NCBI RefSeq assembly: GCF_003391135.1
Contig: NZ_CP031455.1
Coordinates: 7,219,501-7,283,500, forward strand
Direction of reading: 5' to 3'
Origin: Streptoverticillium olivoreticuli subsp. olivoreticuli
GTDB lineage: Bacteria > Actinomycetota > Actinomycetes > Streptomycetales > Streptomycetaceae
DNA: 64,000 bases
Below the pieces are notes generated by a model. That model saw only the letters and a list, made by a program, of their open reading frames with translations, was not told where the DNA came from and searched no databases. Positions 11,901 to 18,237 of the stretch are shown here, piece after piece. A program made the position numbers and the translations under genes. Position 1 is the stretch's first letter; each line of letters opens with the position of its first letter.

Positions 11901-14466
11901 GTTCCGGCTGCGCTGGACCGCGCTTCCCGTTCCGGCGGCGACCCCCGCCGGAACCTGGGCGCTGGTCGGCCCCGACGCCCTCGGCCTGGGCGCGGCGCTG
12001 GCGGCGGCGGGGATCGGCTGCGAGACGTACGCGGACCTGGTGGAGCTCGCCGCCGTGGCGGCCTCCGGCAGGCCCGCGCCGGAGCTCGTCCTCCTCCCGT
12101 ACGGCTCCGGCACCACCGGGGACGTGGCCGAGGACGCCAGGCGGGCCACGCATGCCGCGCTGGCGGACATCCAGTCGTGGCTCGCGGAAGAGGCATTCGC
12201 CGGGGCGCGGCTGGCCTTCGTCACCCGGGGATCGGTGGCGACCGGGCCGGACGCGGAGGTGCCCGGCCTGGCCCACGCCCCGGTATGGGGTCTGGTGCGC
12301 TCCGCCCAGACGGAGAACCCGGACCGGTTCCTGCTGCTGGACGTGGACGGCGACGAGGCGTCCGTACGGGCGCTCCCGGCGGCGGTGGCCTCGGCCGAGC
12401 CGCAACTGGCCGTCCGTACGGGAGGCTTCCTCGCCCCCAGGCTCGCCGGGGTGGAGGACACGGAGCCGGAGCAGGTGCCCGAGTTCGACCCGGAGGGCAC
12501 GGTCCTGATCACGGGCGCCACCGGGGTGCTCGGCGGGCTGCTGGCCCGCCACCTGGTCGCCGAGCGGGGGGTGCGGCACCTGCTGCTCACCAGCCGCCGC
12601 GGCGGGCGGGCGGAGGGCGTGCCCGAGCTGGTCGCCGAACTCACCGCGCTGGGCGCCGAGGTGACCGTCGCGGCCTGCGACGCCGCCGACCGCGAGGCGC
12701 TGGCGCGGCTGCTCGCCGAGGTGCCGGAGGAGCGCCCGCTGCGGGCGGTCGTCCACACCGCGGGTGTGCTGGACGACGGACCGGTCCCGGCCCTCACCCC
12801 CGCCCGCATCGACACCGTCTTCCGCCCGAAGGTGGACGCGGCGCGGAATCTGCACGAGCTGACGCGGGGCCTCGGCCTGACCGCGTTCGTGCTGTTCTCG
12901 TCCGCGGCCGGCACCCTCGGCGCGCCGGGCCAGGGCAACTACGCGGCCGCCAACGTCTTCCTGGACGCGCTCGCGCAGCACCGGCGGGCCTCGGGCCTGC
13001 CCGGGCTCTCGCTGGCCTGGGGCCTGTGGGAGCAGCGCTCGGCGATGACCGGCGGCATGGCCGACGTGGACGTGCAGCGGATGGCGCGCTCCGGCATGGC
13101 CCCGCTGACCTCGCGGGACGGCCTGGAGCTCTTCGACGTGGCCTGGACGGTCCCCGGCGAGTCGCTCCTGATCCCCCTGCACCTGGACACCGCCCCGCTG
13201 CGCGCCCAGGCCGACGCGGGCGCGCTGCCCGCCGTCTTCCGCGGCCTGGTGCGCGGCTCCCGGCGGCGCACCGTCGAGGCCGCCCCGGTGGACCTCGCCG
13301 GACCCTCGCTGGCGCAGCGGCTCGCCGGGCTCGCGACCGAGGCCGAGCGGGAGGCCGTACTCCTGGAACTGGTCCGCACCCAGGCGGCGGTCGTCCTCGG
13401 CTTCGCGGACGCCGACGCCATCGGGGTCGGCCGCGGCTTCCTGGAGATGGGCTTCGACTCGCTCACCGCCGTCGAGCTGCGCAACCGGCTCAACGCGGCC
13501 AGCGGCCTGCGGCTGTCCCCGACGCTGCTGTTCGACCACGGCACGCCCGCGCTCGTCGCGGGTCACATGCTGACGCAGCTGGTGGACGCGGTGGCCGGTT
13601 CCGCCGTACGGGACGAGCCGGCCGGCGGCGCGCAGCCGACGGCCGTCTTCGGCGCGATGATGCGGGAGGCCGGGGAGACGGGCAGGCAGGAGGAGTTCAC
13701 CCGCATGCTGATGGACGTCTCACGGTTCCGCCCGTCCTTCAGCGGCACCGCGGACCTGGCCAAGGCACCCGCCCTGGTGAGGCTCTCGGGCGCCGGGGAC
13801 GACACGACGCCCCCCGCGCTGGTCTGCTTCTCCTCCATCCTGCCCATCTCGGGCCCGCACCAGTACGCCCGGTTCGCCGCCGACTTCCGCGGCCACCGGG
13901 ACGTATGGGCGATGGCCAACCCCGGCTTCGTGGCGGGGGAGCAGCTCCCGGCGACCCCGGAGGCGGTGATCGAGGCGCAGGCCGAGGCGGTGCTGCGGCG
14001 GACGGACGGCTCACCCTTCGTCCTGCTGGGCCATTCCTCGGGCGGCATGCTCGCGCACGAGGTCGCGGCGCGGCTGGAGGCCACGGGCGTCTTCCCGCAG
14101 GCGGTCGTCCTCCTCGACATCTACTCCCACGACACGGACGCGGCCACCGGCATCCAGCCCGGTCTGAGCGCGAGCGTGGGCGAGCGGAGCGAGAGCCATG
14201 TGCCGGTCGACGACGCGCGGCTGCTGGCCATGGGCGCCTACTTCCGCCTCTTCGGCGAGTGGCGCCCGCGCGAGATCAAGACCCCGACGCTGCTGGTACG
14301 GGCCGAGGAGCGGCTGTTCGACTGGACCCGCGGCGAGGGCGGCGACTGGCGCTCCTACTGGGATCTGGAGCACACCGCGCTCGATGTGCCCGGCAACCAC
14401 TTCACGATGATGGAGCAGCACGCGGGGACGACGGCGAGGGCGGTGGCCGACTGGCTGTCGGCCTGA
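2968..14466 (+). CDS. Bimodular type I PKS, KS-AT-DH-KR-ACP-KS-AT-DH-KR-ACP-TE
   Basis: This 3832-residue protein is the last PKS of the assembly line because it ends in a thioesterase. Residues 1-32 form the N-terminal docking helix. Module 1 has KS Cys near 204, an AT with GHSIG and HAFH (malonyl type), DH His 966 and Asp 1133, a KR from about 1413 with LDD, and ACP Ser 1731. Module 2 has KS Cys 1963, an AT with GHSQG (Ser 2412) and YASH near 2514 (methylmalonyl type), DH His 2721 and Asp 2890, a KR from about 3177 with Tyr 3325, and ACP Ser 3498. The TE begins near 3617 with GHSSGG, Ser 3690. All catalytic residues I looked for are present, so the released end should be a 2-methyl-2,4-dienoyl group, extended to a triene by the upstream module. 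Whether the TE hydrolyses or cyclises cannot be read. Codon use changes sharply inside the second AT. Confidence 0.97.
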   Translation: MNEEKLRYFLKRVTADLHETRRRLQEVESENQEPIAIVGMSCRYPGGIQSPEDLWRLVSEGGDGISEFPTDRGWDIERLFDADPDGAGTSYVREGGFLHDANYFDPAFFGINPREALAMDPQQRLLLETTWEVFERAGIDATTVRGSRTGVFAGVMYHDYASRLRAVPPGVEGYLGTGGSSSIASGRVAYTFGLEGPAVTVDTACSSSLVTLHMAMQALRNGECTLALAGGVTVMSTPGTFTEFSKQRGLSFDGRCKSFAAAADGTGWSEGAGMLLVEKLSDARRNGHKVLAVVRGSAINQDGASNGLTAPNGPSQQRVIRQALASARLTSDQIDVVEAHGTGTKLGDPIEAQALLATYGQERGEGQPLLLGSVKSNIGHTQAAAGVAGIIKLVKAIEHGTVPKSLHIDEPSPHIDWAAGAVSLLTESRPWPETGRPRRAAVSSFGISGTNAHLIIEQAPVAEAVTDEGDDVPETAEAVANTVLPLLPWVLSGKGEDALRAQAARLHAHVTDRPELDAPSVGRSLATTRSALENRAAVIATDRREFLDRLAALAAGEPAAGLVQGTGGRGKTAFLFTGQGSQRLGMGRELYGTYPVFAAALDEVCAALDPRLERPLKDVLFGADKDELDRTGFTQPALFAVEVALFRLVESWGLKADFLSGHSIGELAAAHAAGVLSLDDAALLVAARGRLMQRLPAGGAMIAVQASEDEVLPLLTEGVSIAALNGPQSVVIAGDEDAALTIAAAFEAQGRKTKRLTVSHAFHSPRMDAMLDAFRKVAERLTYETPKIPVVSGLTGAVVPSAEITSPDFWVRHVRESVRFLDAVRTLEAQGVTTFVELGPDGVLTAMAQDCVTGDGLSFVSALRADRPEAEAVTTALATLHVGGVVVDWEAYYAGTGAELVELPTYAFQREHYWLDAGTAYADISSAGLGGADHPLLGAAVSLADADGFLFTGRLSLETHPWLADHAVMGSVLLPGTAFVELAVRAGERAGCDLVEELTLEAPLILPEQGGVALQIAVGAEDTTGRRPVAFHSRADSAPDDEPWLRHATGTLAAGDGHPAAFDLSAWPPAGAEPIEVAGLYEGLAGAGFGYGPAFQGLRAAWRRAGEIFAEVALPEGVEPGAGLFGVHPALLDAVLHGIGLGDLVESTGQGQLPFSWSGVSVHSVGADAVRVRLSAAGNGTVALELADVTGAPVASVARLALRSVAPEQLTAGGTGGGVKDALFRVDWTDVPAGTAEAGRWALLGTDVLGLGTVAETTAYENLAALAKSPASGEAPEFVLVPSIATDVEDVAGAAHRATAAFLALLQEWLGDERFADSRLVVLTSGAVAAAPGEPVSDLVGATVRGLARSAQSENPGRLVLVDVDGHPDSLRALPAVLHCDEQEIAVREGVLKAPRLGRAAVGAADAVRDPAGTVLVTGASGSLGGLVARHLVTEHGVRHLLLVSRRGGDAPGAAELADELGELGAGVTWAACDVADRDALAAVISAVPAERPLTGVVHTAGVLDDGVLGSLTPERLARVLRPKVDAAWNLHELTRELDLSDFVLFSSAAGVFGGAGQGNYAAANAFLDALAQHRKALGLAASSLAWGLWAESGGMGGGLDEAEAGRLRRGGIVAITAAHGLELLDASARTDEALLVPMPLDLAALRAQASVGMLPPLFRGLVRVPPRRAAQAAAANASGTLGQRLAGLAEAEAERVVLELVRTHIAAVLGHSGPESVDPARSFSEVGFDSLTAVELRNQLGAATGVRLPATLIFDYPTPVALAEFLRGEAQGGRAAASAAPAASTAADDEPIAIVAMSCRYPGDVRTPEDLWTLVTEGRDAISDMPADRGWDIEGLYADDPDQPGASYARNGGFLHDAHHFDPAFFGISPREALAMDPQQRLLLETSWEAFERAGIDPATVRGSRTGVYTGVMYNDYGTLLHRAPDGLEGYMGTASSGSVASGRVSYTFGLEGPAVTVDTACSSSLVTLHMAVQALRSGECSLALAGGVTVMATPGTFVAFSKQRGLATDGRCKPFAAAADGTAWGEGVGMLLVERLSDARRNGHPVLAIVRGSAINQDGASNGLTAPNGPSQQRVIRQALANARLTTADVDVVEAHGTGTTLGDPIEAQALLATYGQDRPEETPLWLGSVKSNFGHTQAAAGVAGIIKMVKALEHGVLPRTLHVDEPSPHVDWSAGAVSLLTEETAWPESGRPRRAAVSSFGISGTNAHTILEQAPAEKPAVAEERAAKPGVLPWVLSGRTEAALRATAQKLLAALETDPELRPVDVGYSLATTRAVHDERALLVGEDRDGFVRALSALAAGQALPNLVQGTGTAGKTAFVFPGQGSQWVGMAVGLLDASPVFAARIAECAAALAEFADWSLVDVLRGVEGAPSLERVDVVQPVLFAVMVSLAELWRSMGVEPSAVVGHSQGEIAAACVAGILSLQDAARVVALRSQAIGRVLAGKGGMVSVALPVSDVRERIAAWGESRISVAAVNGPSSVVVSGEPEALDELIASCEADEVRARKVPVDYASHSAQVELLRDELLELLAPVQPKAAEVPFLSTVTGEWVKGPELDAEYWFTNLRQTVELEGAVRRLLDEGFAAFIESSAHPVLAMGVQETAENVGREAIAIGSLRRDEGGLDRFFTSLGDAWTRGVSVDWDAVYAGTGARRVELPTYAFQHERFWIEVPASVGDVASAGLGAAGHPLLGAAIELPDSDGVLLTGRLSLQTHPWLADHAVAGTVLVPGTAFVELAVRSGDQVGCDLLEELTLEEPLILPERGGVQLRLTVGEADSNGRRTLEIHSRPERPAGEDRPDQPWSRNASGVLAAGRAAAEELSVWPPADAVPVDVSDLYERFTAGGFGYGPAFQGLRAAWRRGDEVFAELRLPEKQRSDAALFGLHPALLDAALHGVALGDFLGTEDGIRLPFSWSGVTLHAAGAPALRVRIAPAGPDAIALTVADEAGGPVATVDSLVLRRVAPEQLRAARVAYHDSLFRLRWTALPVPAATPAGTWALVGPDALGLGAALAAAGIGCETYADLVELAAVAASGRPAPELVLLPYGSGTTGDVAEDARRATHAALADIQSWLAEEAFAGARLAFVTRGSVATGPDAEVPGLAHAPVWGLVRSAQTENPDRFLLLDVDGDEASVRALPAAVASAEPQLAVRTGGFLAPRLAGVEDTEPEQVPEFDPEGTVLITGATGVLGGLLARHLVAERGVRHLLLTSRRGGRAEGVPELVAELTALGAEVTVAACDAADREALARLLAEVPEERPLRAVVHTAGVLDDGPVPALTPARIDTVFRPKVDAARNLHELTRGLGLTAFVLFSSAAGTLGAPGQGNYAAANVFLDALAQHRRASGLPGLSLAWGLWEQRSAMTGGMADVDVQRMARSGMAPLTSRDGLELFDVAWTVPGESLLIPLHLDTAPLRAQADAGALPAVFRGLVRGSRRRTVEAAPVDLAGPSLAQRLAGLATEAEREAVLLELVRTQAAVVLGFADADAIGVGRGFLEMGFDSLTAVELRNRLNAASGLRLSPTLLFDHGTPALVAGHMLTQLVDAVAGSAVRDEPAGGAQPTAVFGAMMREAGETGRQEEFTRMLMDVSRFRPSFSGTADLAKAPALVRLSGAGDDTTPPALVCFSSILPISGPHQYARFAADFRGHRDVWAMANPGFVAGEQLPATPEAVIEAQAEAVLRRTDGSPFVLLGHSSGGMLAHEVAARLEATGVFPQAVVLLDIYSHDTDAATGIQPGLSASVGERSESHVPVDDARLLAMGAYFRLFGEWRPREIKTPTLLVRAEERLFDWTRGEGGDWRSYWDLEHTALDVPGNHFTMMEQHAGTTARAVADWLSA

Positions 14467-14490
14467 CGGCCCGGGACACCTCCGCGCACA

Positions 14491-14532
14491 GGCCGCCGGC
14501 CCCGTACCGAATCCGGTACGGGGCCGGCGGCC
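14491..14532. terminator. 18-bp perfect hairpin after the PKS gene
   Basis: Bases 14491-14508 pair perfectly with 14515-14532 around a six-base loop. The hairpin lies 24 bp after the PKS stop codon and before a convergent gene. There is no T-run, so it is probably a GC-rich bidirectional terminator of the kind common in Streptomyces. Confidence 0.75.
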
Positions 14533-14552
14533 TCGTCCGTGGCGCGGCGCAA

Positions 14553-14608
14553 CGCCGAAGGGCCGGCCCCCGCACTCTCCGAGGAGTGCGGGGGCCGGCC
14601 CTTCGGCG
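14553..14608. terminator. 25-bp perfect hairpin between convergent genes
   Basis: Bases 14553-14577 are the exact reverse complement of 14584-14608, with a six-base loop. This second hairpin sits 15 bp before the stop codon of the leftward acyltransferase gene, and with the first it insulates the PKS operon from the convergent gene. Confidence 0.75.
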
Positions 14609-14623
14609 AGGCGCGGTCGCGCC

Positions 14624-15568
14624 TCAGCGCTTGCGCGGGGCGCGGTCGCGGGGGCGCTTGCCCGGTCCCACCGTGACCACCTCGAAGTTGGACTTGGTGC
14701 ATTCGAGCCGGTGGAAGAGGTTGTCGGGGCCGCTGATGCAGACCTTGGCCACCCCGGCCTCCTTCAGCGTGGCGACCACCTTGGGCCAGTGGATCGGCCG
14801 GTCGAAGGTGTCGAGCAGCATGGTGCGCAGCTCGTCGGCGGTGCGGACGACCGTGCCGTCCTGGTCGGTGACGACGGGCAGCCGCGGGTCGGCGAGCTCG
14901 TACTTCGGGAGGACGTCCTCCTCCACACGGCGTCGCAGCTCCTTGAAGGCGGGCGCGTGCACGGCCGGGACCATGGTGTACATCGAGTAGCCGCCGATCC
15001 GGCTGACCCGCTGTTTGAGGCCCTCCAGCTCCTTCTCGCGCAGGGAGATCATGCAGAAACCCTCGTCGAGATAGCCGGAGTAGTCGTACCACTCGCCGCG
15101 CTCGTCGAACTCGGCCAGGATCTCCGCGAGTTTGTCCTGCGGGGTGCGGAAGAAGGTGTGGGTGACCGCGTCCTGGTATTCCTCGGTGAAGTACGCGATC
15201 TCGTAACGGGCCATCTCGGCGGTGAGCCGGACCAGTTCGGGGAAGGGCAGCGAGCCGACGAACGCGGTGGCCGCCTTCTGGCCGAAGCTGGGGCCCACGC
15301 AGATGTCCGGGGCGATGCCCAGCTCCTCCACGGCCCGGTCGGCCGAGGCCATCGAGTTGACCAGGAAGGCGATCTGGGTGGCCTCGGAATAGCTGTCCTC
15401 GGACTCGCGGAAGCGGTCGAAGACGGAGTAGCCCAGCGCCTCGTCGGCCTCCGCCAGCCGCTTGCGGGCGAAGGGGTCGAGCACCAGGAACTTGCCCACC
15501 TCGGAGAAGCTGGACGGCCCCATCCCGGGGAAGACGATGGCGGTGGTCGGCTGCTCGGATGCCGTCAT
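14624..15568 (-). CDS. Discrete acyltransferase (FabD fold), probably loads a non-malonyl starter acyl group
   Basis: This 314-residue protein has the acyl-CoA:ACP acyltransferase fold. It opens with FPGMG, has the nucleophile elbow GPSFG near residue 94, and has a conserved His in VHAPAF near 201. The Arg that binds the malonyl carboxylate in ordinary ATs (as in a LVALRARLM-like segment) appears to be Thr here (LVRLTAEMA), so a substrate without a free carboxylate is likely. Discrete ATs of this kind move starter or aminoacyl groups onto a PKS, for example VinK in vicenistatin and the guanidinobutyryl transferases of desertomycin- and azalomycin-type clusters. Start ATG at 15568. It is transcribed divergently from the thioesterase-like and ligase genes, which fits a shared starter pathway. 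The exact acyl group is inference. Confidence 0.85.
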   Translation of the reverse strand: MTASEQPTTAIVFPGMGPSSFSEVGKFLVLDPFARKRLAEADEALGYSVFDRFRESEDSYSEATQIAFLVNSMASADRAVEELGIAPDICVGPSFGQKAATAFVGSLPFPELVRLTAEMARYEIAYFTEEYQDAVTHTFFRTPQDKLAEILAEFDERGEWYDYSGYLDEGFCMISLREKELEGLKQRVSRIGGYSMYTMVPAVHAPAFKELRRRVEEDVLPKYELADPRLPVVTDQDGTVVRTADELRTMLLDTFDRPIHWPKVVATLKEAGVAKVCISGPDNLFHRLECTKSNFEVVTVGPGKRPRDRAPRKR

Positions 15569-15887
15569 GGTGTCTGTGTAAGCCTTTCAGTCCTGCGCGG
15601 TCCGCTCGGAATTCAGTCCTGTTTTAATGAGGATTACGGAGAGCGTGGACCCTGCCCGCCATGTCTAACACGTACCGCCAACCGGCGTCCGTGGCACACC
15701 TCGACGTTAGGGGGCCGGGTGTGCGGTTAGGGGGAGTTAGGGGCCGGTATGCATCGCATCATGGATAGCGGTTGATAGGGGTTGTGACCCCGCGTGATGT
15801 ACTCGTAGCCTCGCGACGTGAGCCCACGAATAACAGTGGGGCGTCCGTAGGGGACTTGGGCACGGCGCAAGCGCATCGAGGCATTTC
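15569..15887. promoter_or_regulatory. Divergent promoter region with repeated TAGGGG elements
   Basis: This gene-free stretch separates the leftward acyltransferase from the rightward starter genes. It contains GTTAGGGGG at 15706-15714 and 15726-15734, GTTAGGGG at 15736-15743, GATAGGGGTTGTG at 15774-15786 and a further TAGGGG at 15848-15853, all in the same orientation. The fourth copy closely matches a site in front of the FAD monooxygenase gene. A binding role for the cluster's LAL regulator is inference; no -10/-35 boxes are convincing. Confidence 0.55.
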
Positions 15888-16067
15888 ATGACATCGACCA
15901 CCGGGGCGGCCGACGCCAATGGCATCGGCACCGGCATTGCCGGTCGGGCAACCGGCCCCGCCGGCAATCGCCTTGCGGAAGTGGCGCCGAGACCCGGTGC
16001 CGTACGCCGCCCGGACGCGGTGGGATCCACCGCGGGTCGCCGCGCGCAGGGGGCTTGCACTCCTTGA
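15888..16067 (+). CDS. Possible 59-residue leader protein overlapping the next start codon
   Basis: An ATG at 15888 with GAGG about 10 bases upstream opens a 59-codon frame rich in Gly, Ala and Arg. Its TGA at 16065-16067 overlaps the TTG at 16064 of the thioesterase-like gene (TTGA), the usual geometry of translational coupling. I recognise no family, and third-position GC looks lower than in neighbouring genes, so it may be a regulatory leader rather than a functional protein, or chance. Confidence 0.35.
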   Translation: MTSTTGAADANGIGTGIAGRATGPAGNRLAEVAPRPGAVRRPDAVGSTAGRRAQGACTP

Positions 16068-16705
16068 GCCAGATCGAGTCCGATGAAGTCCATCTCATCC
16101 GGATAGTGCAGCCGGAGACACCCAGCAGCTTCCGGCTGATCTGCTTTCCGGAGTCCGCGCTCTCCAGCGCGTACTACCTCTCCCTGTCGGAACTGCTGTT
16201 GCCCACCGTCGAGGTGCTCGCGATCCAGTACCCGCTCGATGCCGACGACGAGGAGAAGCTCGCCGATTCCCCGGATCTGGCGGACCGGATCTTCGAGGCG
16301 CTGCGGGAGTGGATCGACCGCCCGGTCGCGCTGTTCGGCCACCGCGCCGGCGCCGACCTCGCCTACCGCGTCGCCGAACGCCTGGAACGGGAGACCGCGA
16401 CCCGGCTGCTGACCCTGTTCGTCTCCGGCCGGACCGCGCGCGGGGGCCTGTCGCTGGGCCCGCCGGCCCTCGGCTGCCGCATCGTCGCCCTCGCCGGCGA
16501 ACAGGACCCCAAGACCCCGCTGCGTGGCGTACGCGCCTGGCGGCGGCGTACGAGCGGGCGGTTCGATCTGGAGGTCTTCCCCGGATCGCGCGGCTATCTC
16601 GATTCGAGCAGAAGAGAAGTCGTCAACCTGGTCCATGACCAGCTGCTCTCACTGTCCACCCTCGACGTCGAATGCGAAATCGGCGCCGAGGACAAGGGCG
16701 TCTAG
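16064..16705 (+). CDS. Type II thioesterase-fold protein without catalytic Ser and His
   Basis: The protein (213 residues from TTG 16064, which has AGGGGG at 16048-16053 ten bases upstream; TTG 16055 is a worse alternative) follows the type II thioesterase pattern: RLICFP near the N-terminus, a VEVLAIQYP strand, LFGHRAGAD where the nucleophile elbow GHSMG should be, and AGEQDPKTP where the acidic residue sits. The nucleophile Ser is replaced by Arg (codon CGC), and the usual GGH near the C-terminus reads GSR, so the catalytic His is also Arg. It is shorter than usual (about 250). Ordinary type II thioesterases clear stalled acyl groups from PKS carrier proteins; this copy cannot do so by the normal mechanism. 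A binding or scaffold role, or decay, are both possible. It lies 62 bp before the ligase gene, in the same direction. Confidence 0.75.
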   Translation: MSQIESDEVHLIRIVQPETPSSFRLICFPESALSSAYYLSLSELLLPTVEVLAIQYPLDADDEEKLADSPDLADRIFEALREWIDRPVALFGHRAGADLAYRVAERLERETATRLLTLFVSGRTARGGLSLGPPALGCRIVALAGEQDPKTPLRGVRAWRRRTSGRFDLEVFPGSRGYLDSSRREVVNLVHDQLLSLSTLDVECEIGAEDKGV

Positions 16706-16767
16706 GGGGCCGGCAAGGTCCCGCGGCCGCCCGTACTCCGCACAGAAGAAGAGAAAGAGTACGATCG

Positions 16768-18174
16768 ATGACCGCGAAGATCTTTGCAGTCGACTCGGTG
16801 CAGACCCTCGCAGATTTCGAGCAGGACGCGCTGCGTGTCGCCGATGTGATCCGTGAGCACGGGGTCGCCGAAGGCGACCGCGTCATCCTCAAGGCCGGCA
16901 ACTCCGCCGCCTATGTCAGTGTGCTGTTCGCCCTGATGCACGTGGGCACCTCCGTCGTGCTGGTCGACCAGCAGGAGCAGGCCGACGAGACCCGGCGCAT
17001 CGCGCTGCGCACCGGCGCCGGGCTGGCGTTCGTCGACGACGACGCCCCGATCGACGACGACACCCGCGCCGTCAACCTCTACGAACTGATCGCCCCCGCC
17101 GCCGGCCGTCCGCTCCCCGCCGGGCAGCGGCTGGACTTCGACGCCTGGGCCGACCGGCCCGACGGCCTGATCATGTGGACCTCCGGCTCCACCGGCCAGC
17201 CCAAGGGCGCGGTGAAGTCGGGCCGCAAGTTCCTGAAGAACCTGGAGCGCAACGCGGACCAGGTGGGGCACCGCGCGGACGACGTGCTGCTGCCGCTGCT
17301 GCCCTTCGCCCATCAGTACGGGCTGTCCATGGTGCTGATCGCCTGGATACGGCAGTGCTCGCTGGTCATCGCCCCCTACAAGCGGCTCGACCGCGCCGTG
17401 CAGATGGCCGGGCGCACCGGCGCCACCGTCATCGACGCCACCCCCTCCAGCTACCGCTCCATCCTCAACCTGATCACTCGCAAGCCCACGCTCCGCGCCC
17501 ACCTGGAGCCGGTGCGGATGTTCTGCTCCGGCGCGGCGCCGCTGGACGGCGCGCTCTCCGACCGCTACGTCGCCGAGTTCGAACTGCCGCTGCTGGACAG
17601 CTACGGCTCCACCGAGCTCGGCAACATCGCCTTCGCCACTCTGGACAACCCGGTCTCCTGCGGGCGCGCCATGGACGGCATCAAGCTGCGGATCGTGGAC
17701 GAGGACGGCGTGCCGATGGCCGCCGGCGAGGCCGGTGAGATCGAGGTCGACACCCCGGACGCGCTGGAGGGCCACCTGGCCGAGGACGGCGGCATCGCCC
17801 CCTTCCCGACCGGCTGGCAGCCCACCGGCGACCTCGGCTACCTCGACGCCGAGGACAACCTCTACGTCCTGGGCCGGAAGTTCGCCGTGCACCGCATGGG
17901 CTACACGCTCTACCCGGAGCTCATCGAGCGCAAGGCCGCCGACTCGCACATCTCCACCCGCATCGTGCCGCTGCCCGACGAACGCCGCGGCACGCAGCTG
18001 GTGTTCTTCGTCGAGGACGAGCAGATGCGGGAGGCGCAGCACTGGCGCGAGCGGCTGTGCGAGGTGCTGCCGGCCTACGAACAGCCCAACCGGGTCGTCG
18101 TCCTGGAGTCGTTCCCGCTCAACCGGAACGGCAAGCCGGACAAGAAGCAACTGGAGAAGCTCGCCCAGGAGTAG
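16768..18174 (+). CDS. Acyl-AMP/acyl-CoA ligase, probable starter-unit activation
   Basis: An ANL-superfamily adenylating enzyme of 468 residues, somewhat short for the family. The ATP-binding loop reads WTSGSTGQPKGA near 135, followed by LLDSYGSTELGN, PTGDLGYL and the terminal lysine motif NRNGKPDKKQL. ATG 16768 is chosen over the upstream in-frame codons because AGAAGAGAAAG precedes it by a normal distance. It activates a carboxylic acid as the adenylate for transfer to CoA or a carrier protein. Placed beside an amino-acid 2-monooxygenase and a discrete acyltransferase, the likely substrate is a decarboxylated basic amino acid such as 4-guanidinobutyrate or 5-aminovalerate. Making the free acid from the amide product of the monooxygenase needs an amidase, which is not in this window. 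Confidence 0.88.
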   Translation: MTAKIFAVDSVQTLADFEQDALRVADVIREHGVAEGDRVILKAGNSAAYVSVLFALMHVGTSVVLVDQQEQADETRRIALRTGAGLAFVDDDAPIDDDTRAVNLYELIAPAAGRPLPAGQRLDFDAWADRPDGLIMWTSGSTGQPKGAVKSGRKFLKNLERNADQVGHRADDVLLPLLPFAHQYGLSMVLIAWIRQCSLVIAPYKRLDRAVQMAGRTGATVIDATPSSYRSILNLITRKPTLRAHLEPVRMFCSGAAPLDGALSDRYVAEFELPLLDSYGSTELGNIAFATLDNPVSCGRAMDGIKLRIVDEDGVPMAAGEAGEIEVDTPDALEGHLAEDGGIAPFPTGWQPTGDLGYLDAEDNLYVLGRKFAVHRMGYTLYPELIERKAADSHISTRIVPLPDERRGTQLVFFVEDEQMREAQHWRERLCEVLPAYEQPNRVVVLESFPLNRNGKPDKKQLEKLAQE

Positions 18175-18179
18175 CGATC

Positions 18180-18224
18180 AAAGGGGAGCCGACGGCGGAT
18201 CGCACCGTCGAGGCTCCCCTTTTT
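18180..18224. terminator. Intrinsic terminator between convergent ligase and monooxygenase genes
   Basis: AAAGGGGAGCC at 18180-18190 pairs with GGCTCCCCTTT at 18212-18222, with an inner GACGG/CCGTC stem, followed by a T-run. It lies just after the ligase stop and just before the stop of the leftward monooxygenase, so it can serve both strands. Confidence 0.85.
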
Positions 18225-18237
18225 GCGCCCCGGCGCC

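Noticed and set aside
10872..14990. 1372-codon plus-strand frame across the second PKS module
   Set aside because: It is a shifted frame of the PKS gene with Arg/Ala/Gly-dominated sequence and no domains, as expected from high-GC antisense or frame shadows.
15737..16636. 299-codon minus-strand frame over the promoter and thioesterase-like gene
   Set aside because: No motif or ribosome site, and it covers a region with promoter-like repeats.
16702..18150. 482-codon minus-strand frame opposite the ligase
   Set aside because: Antisense shadow; the plus-strand product has all ANL motifs.
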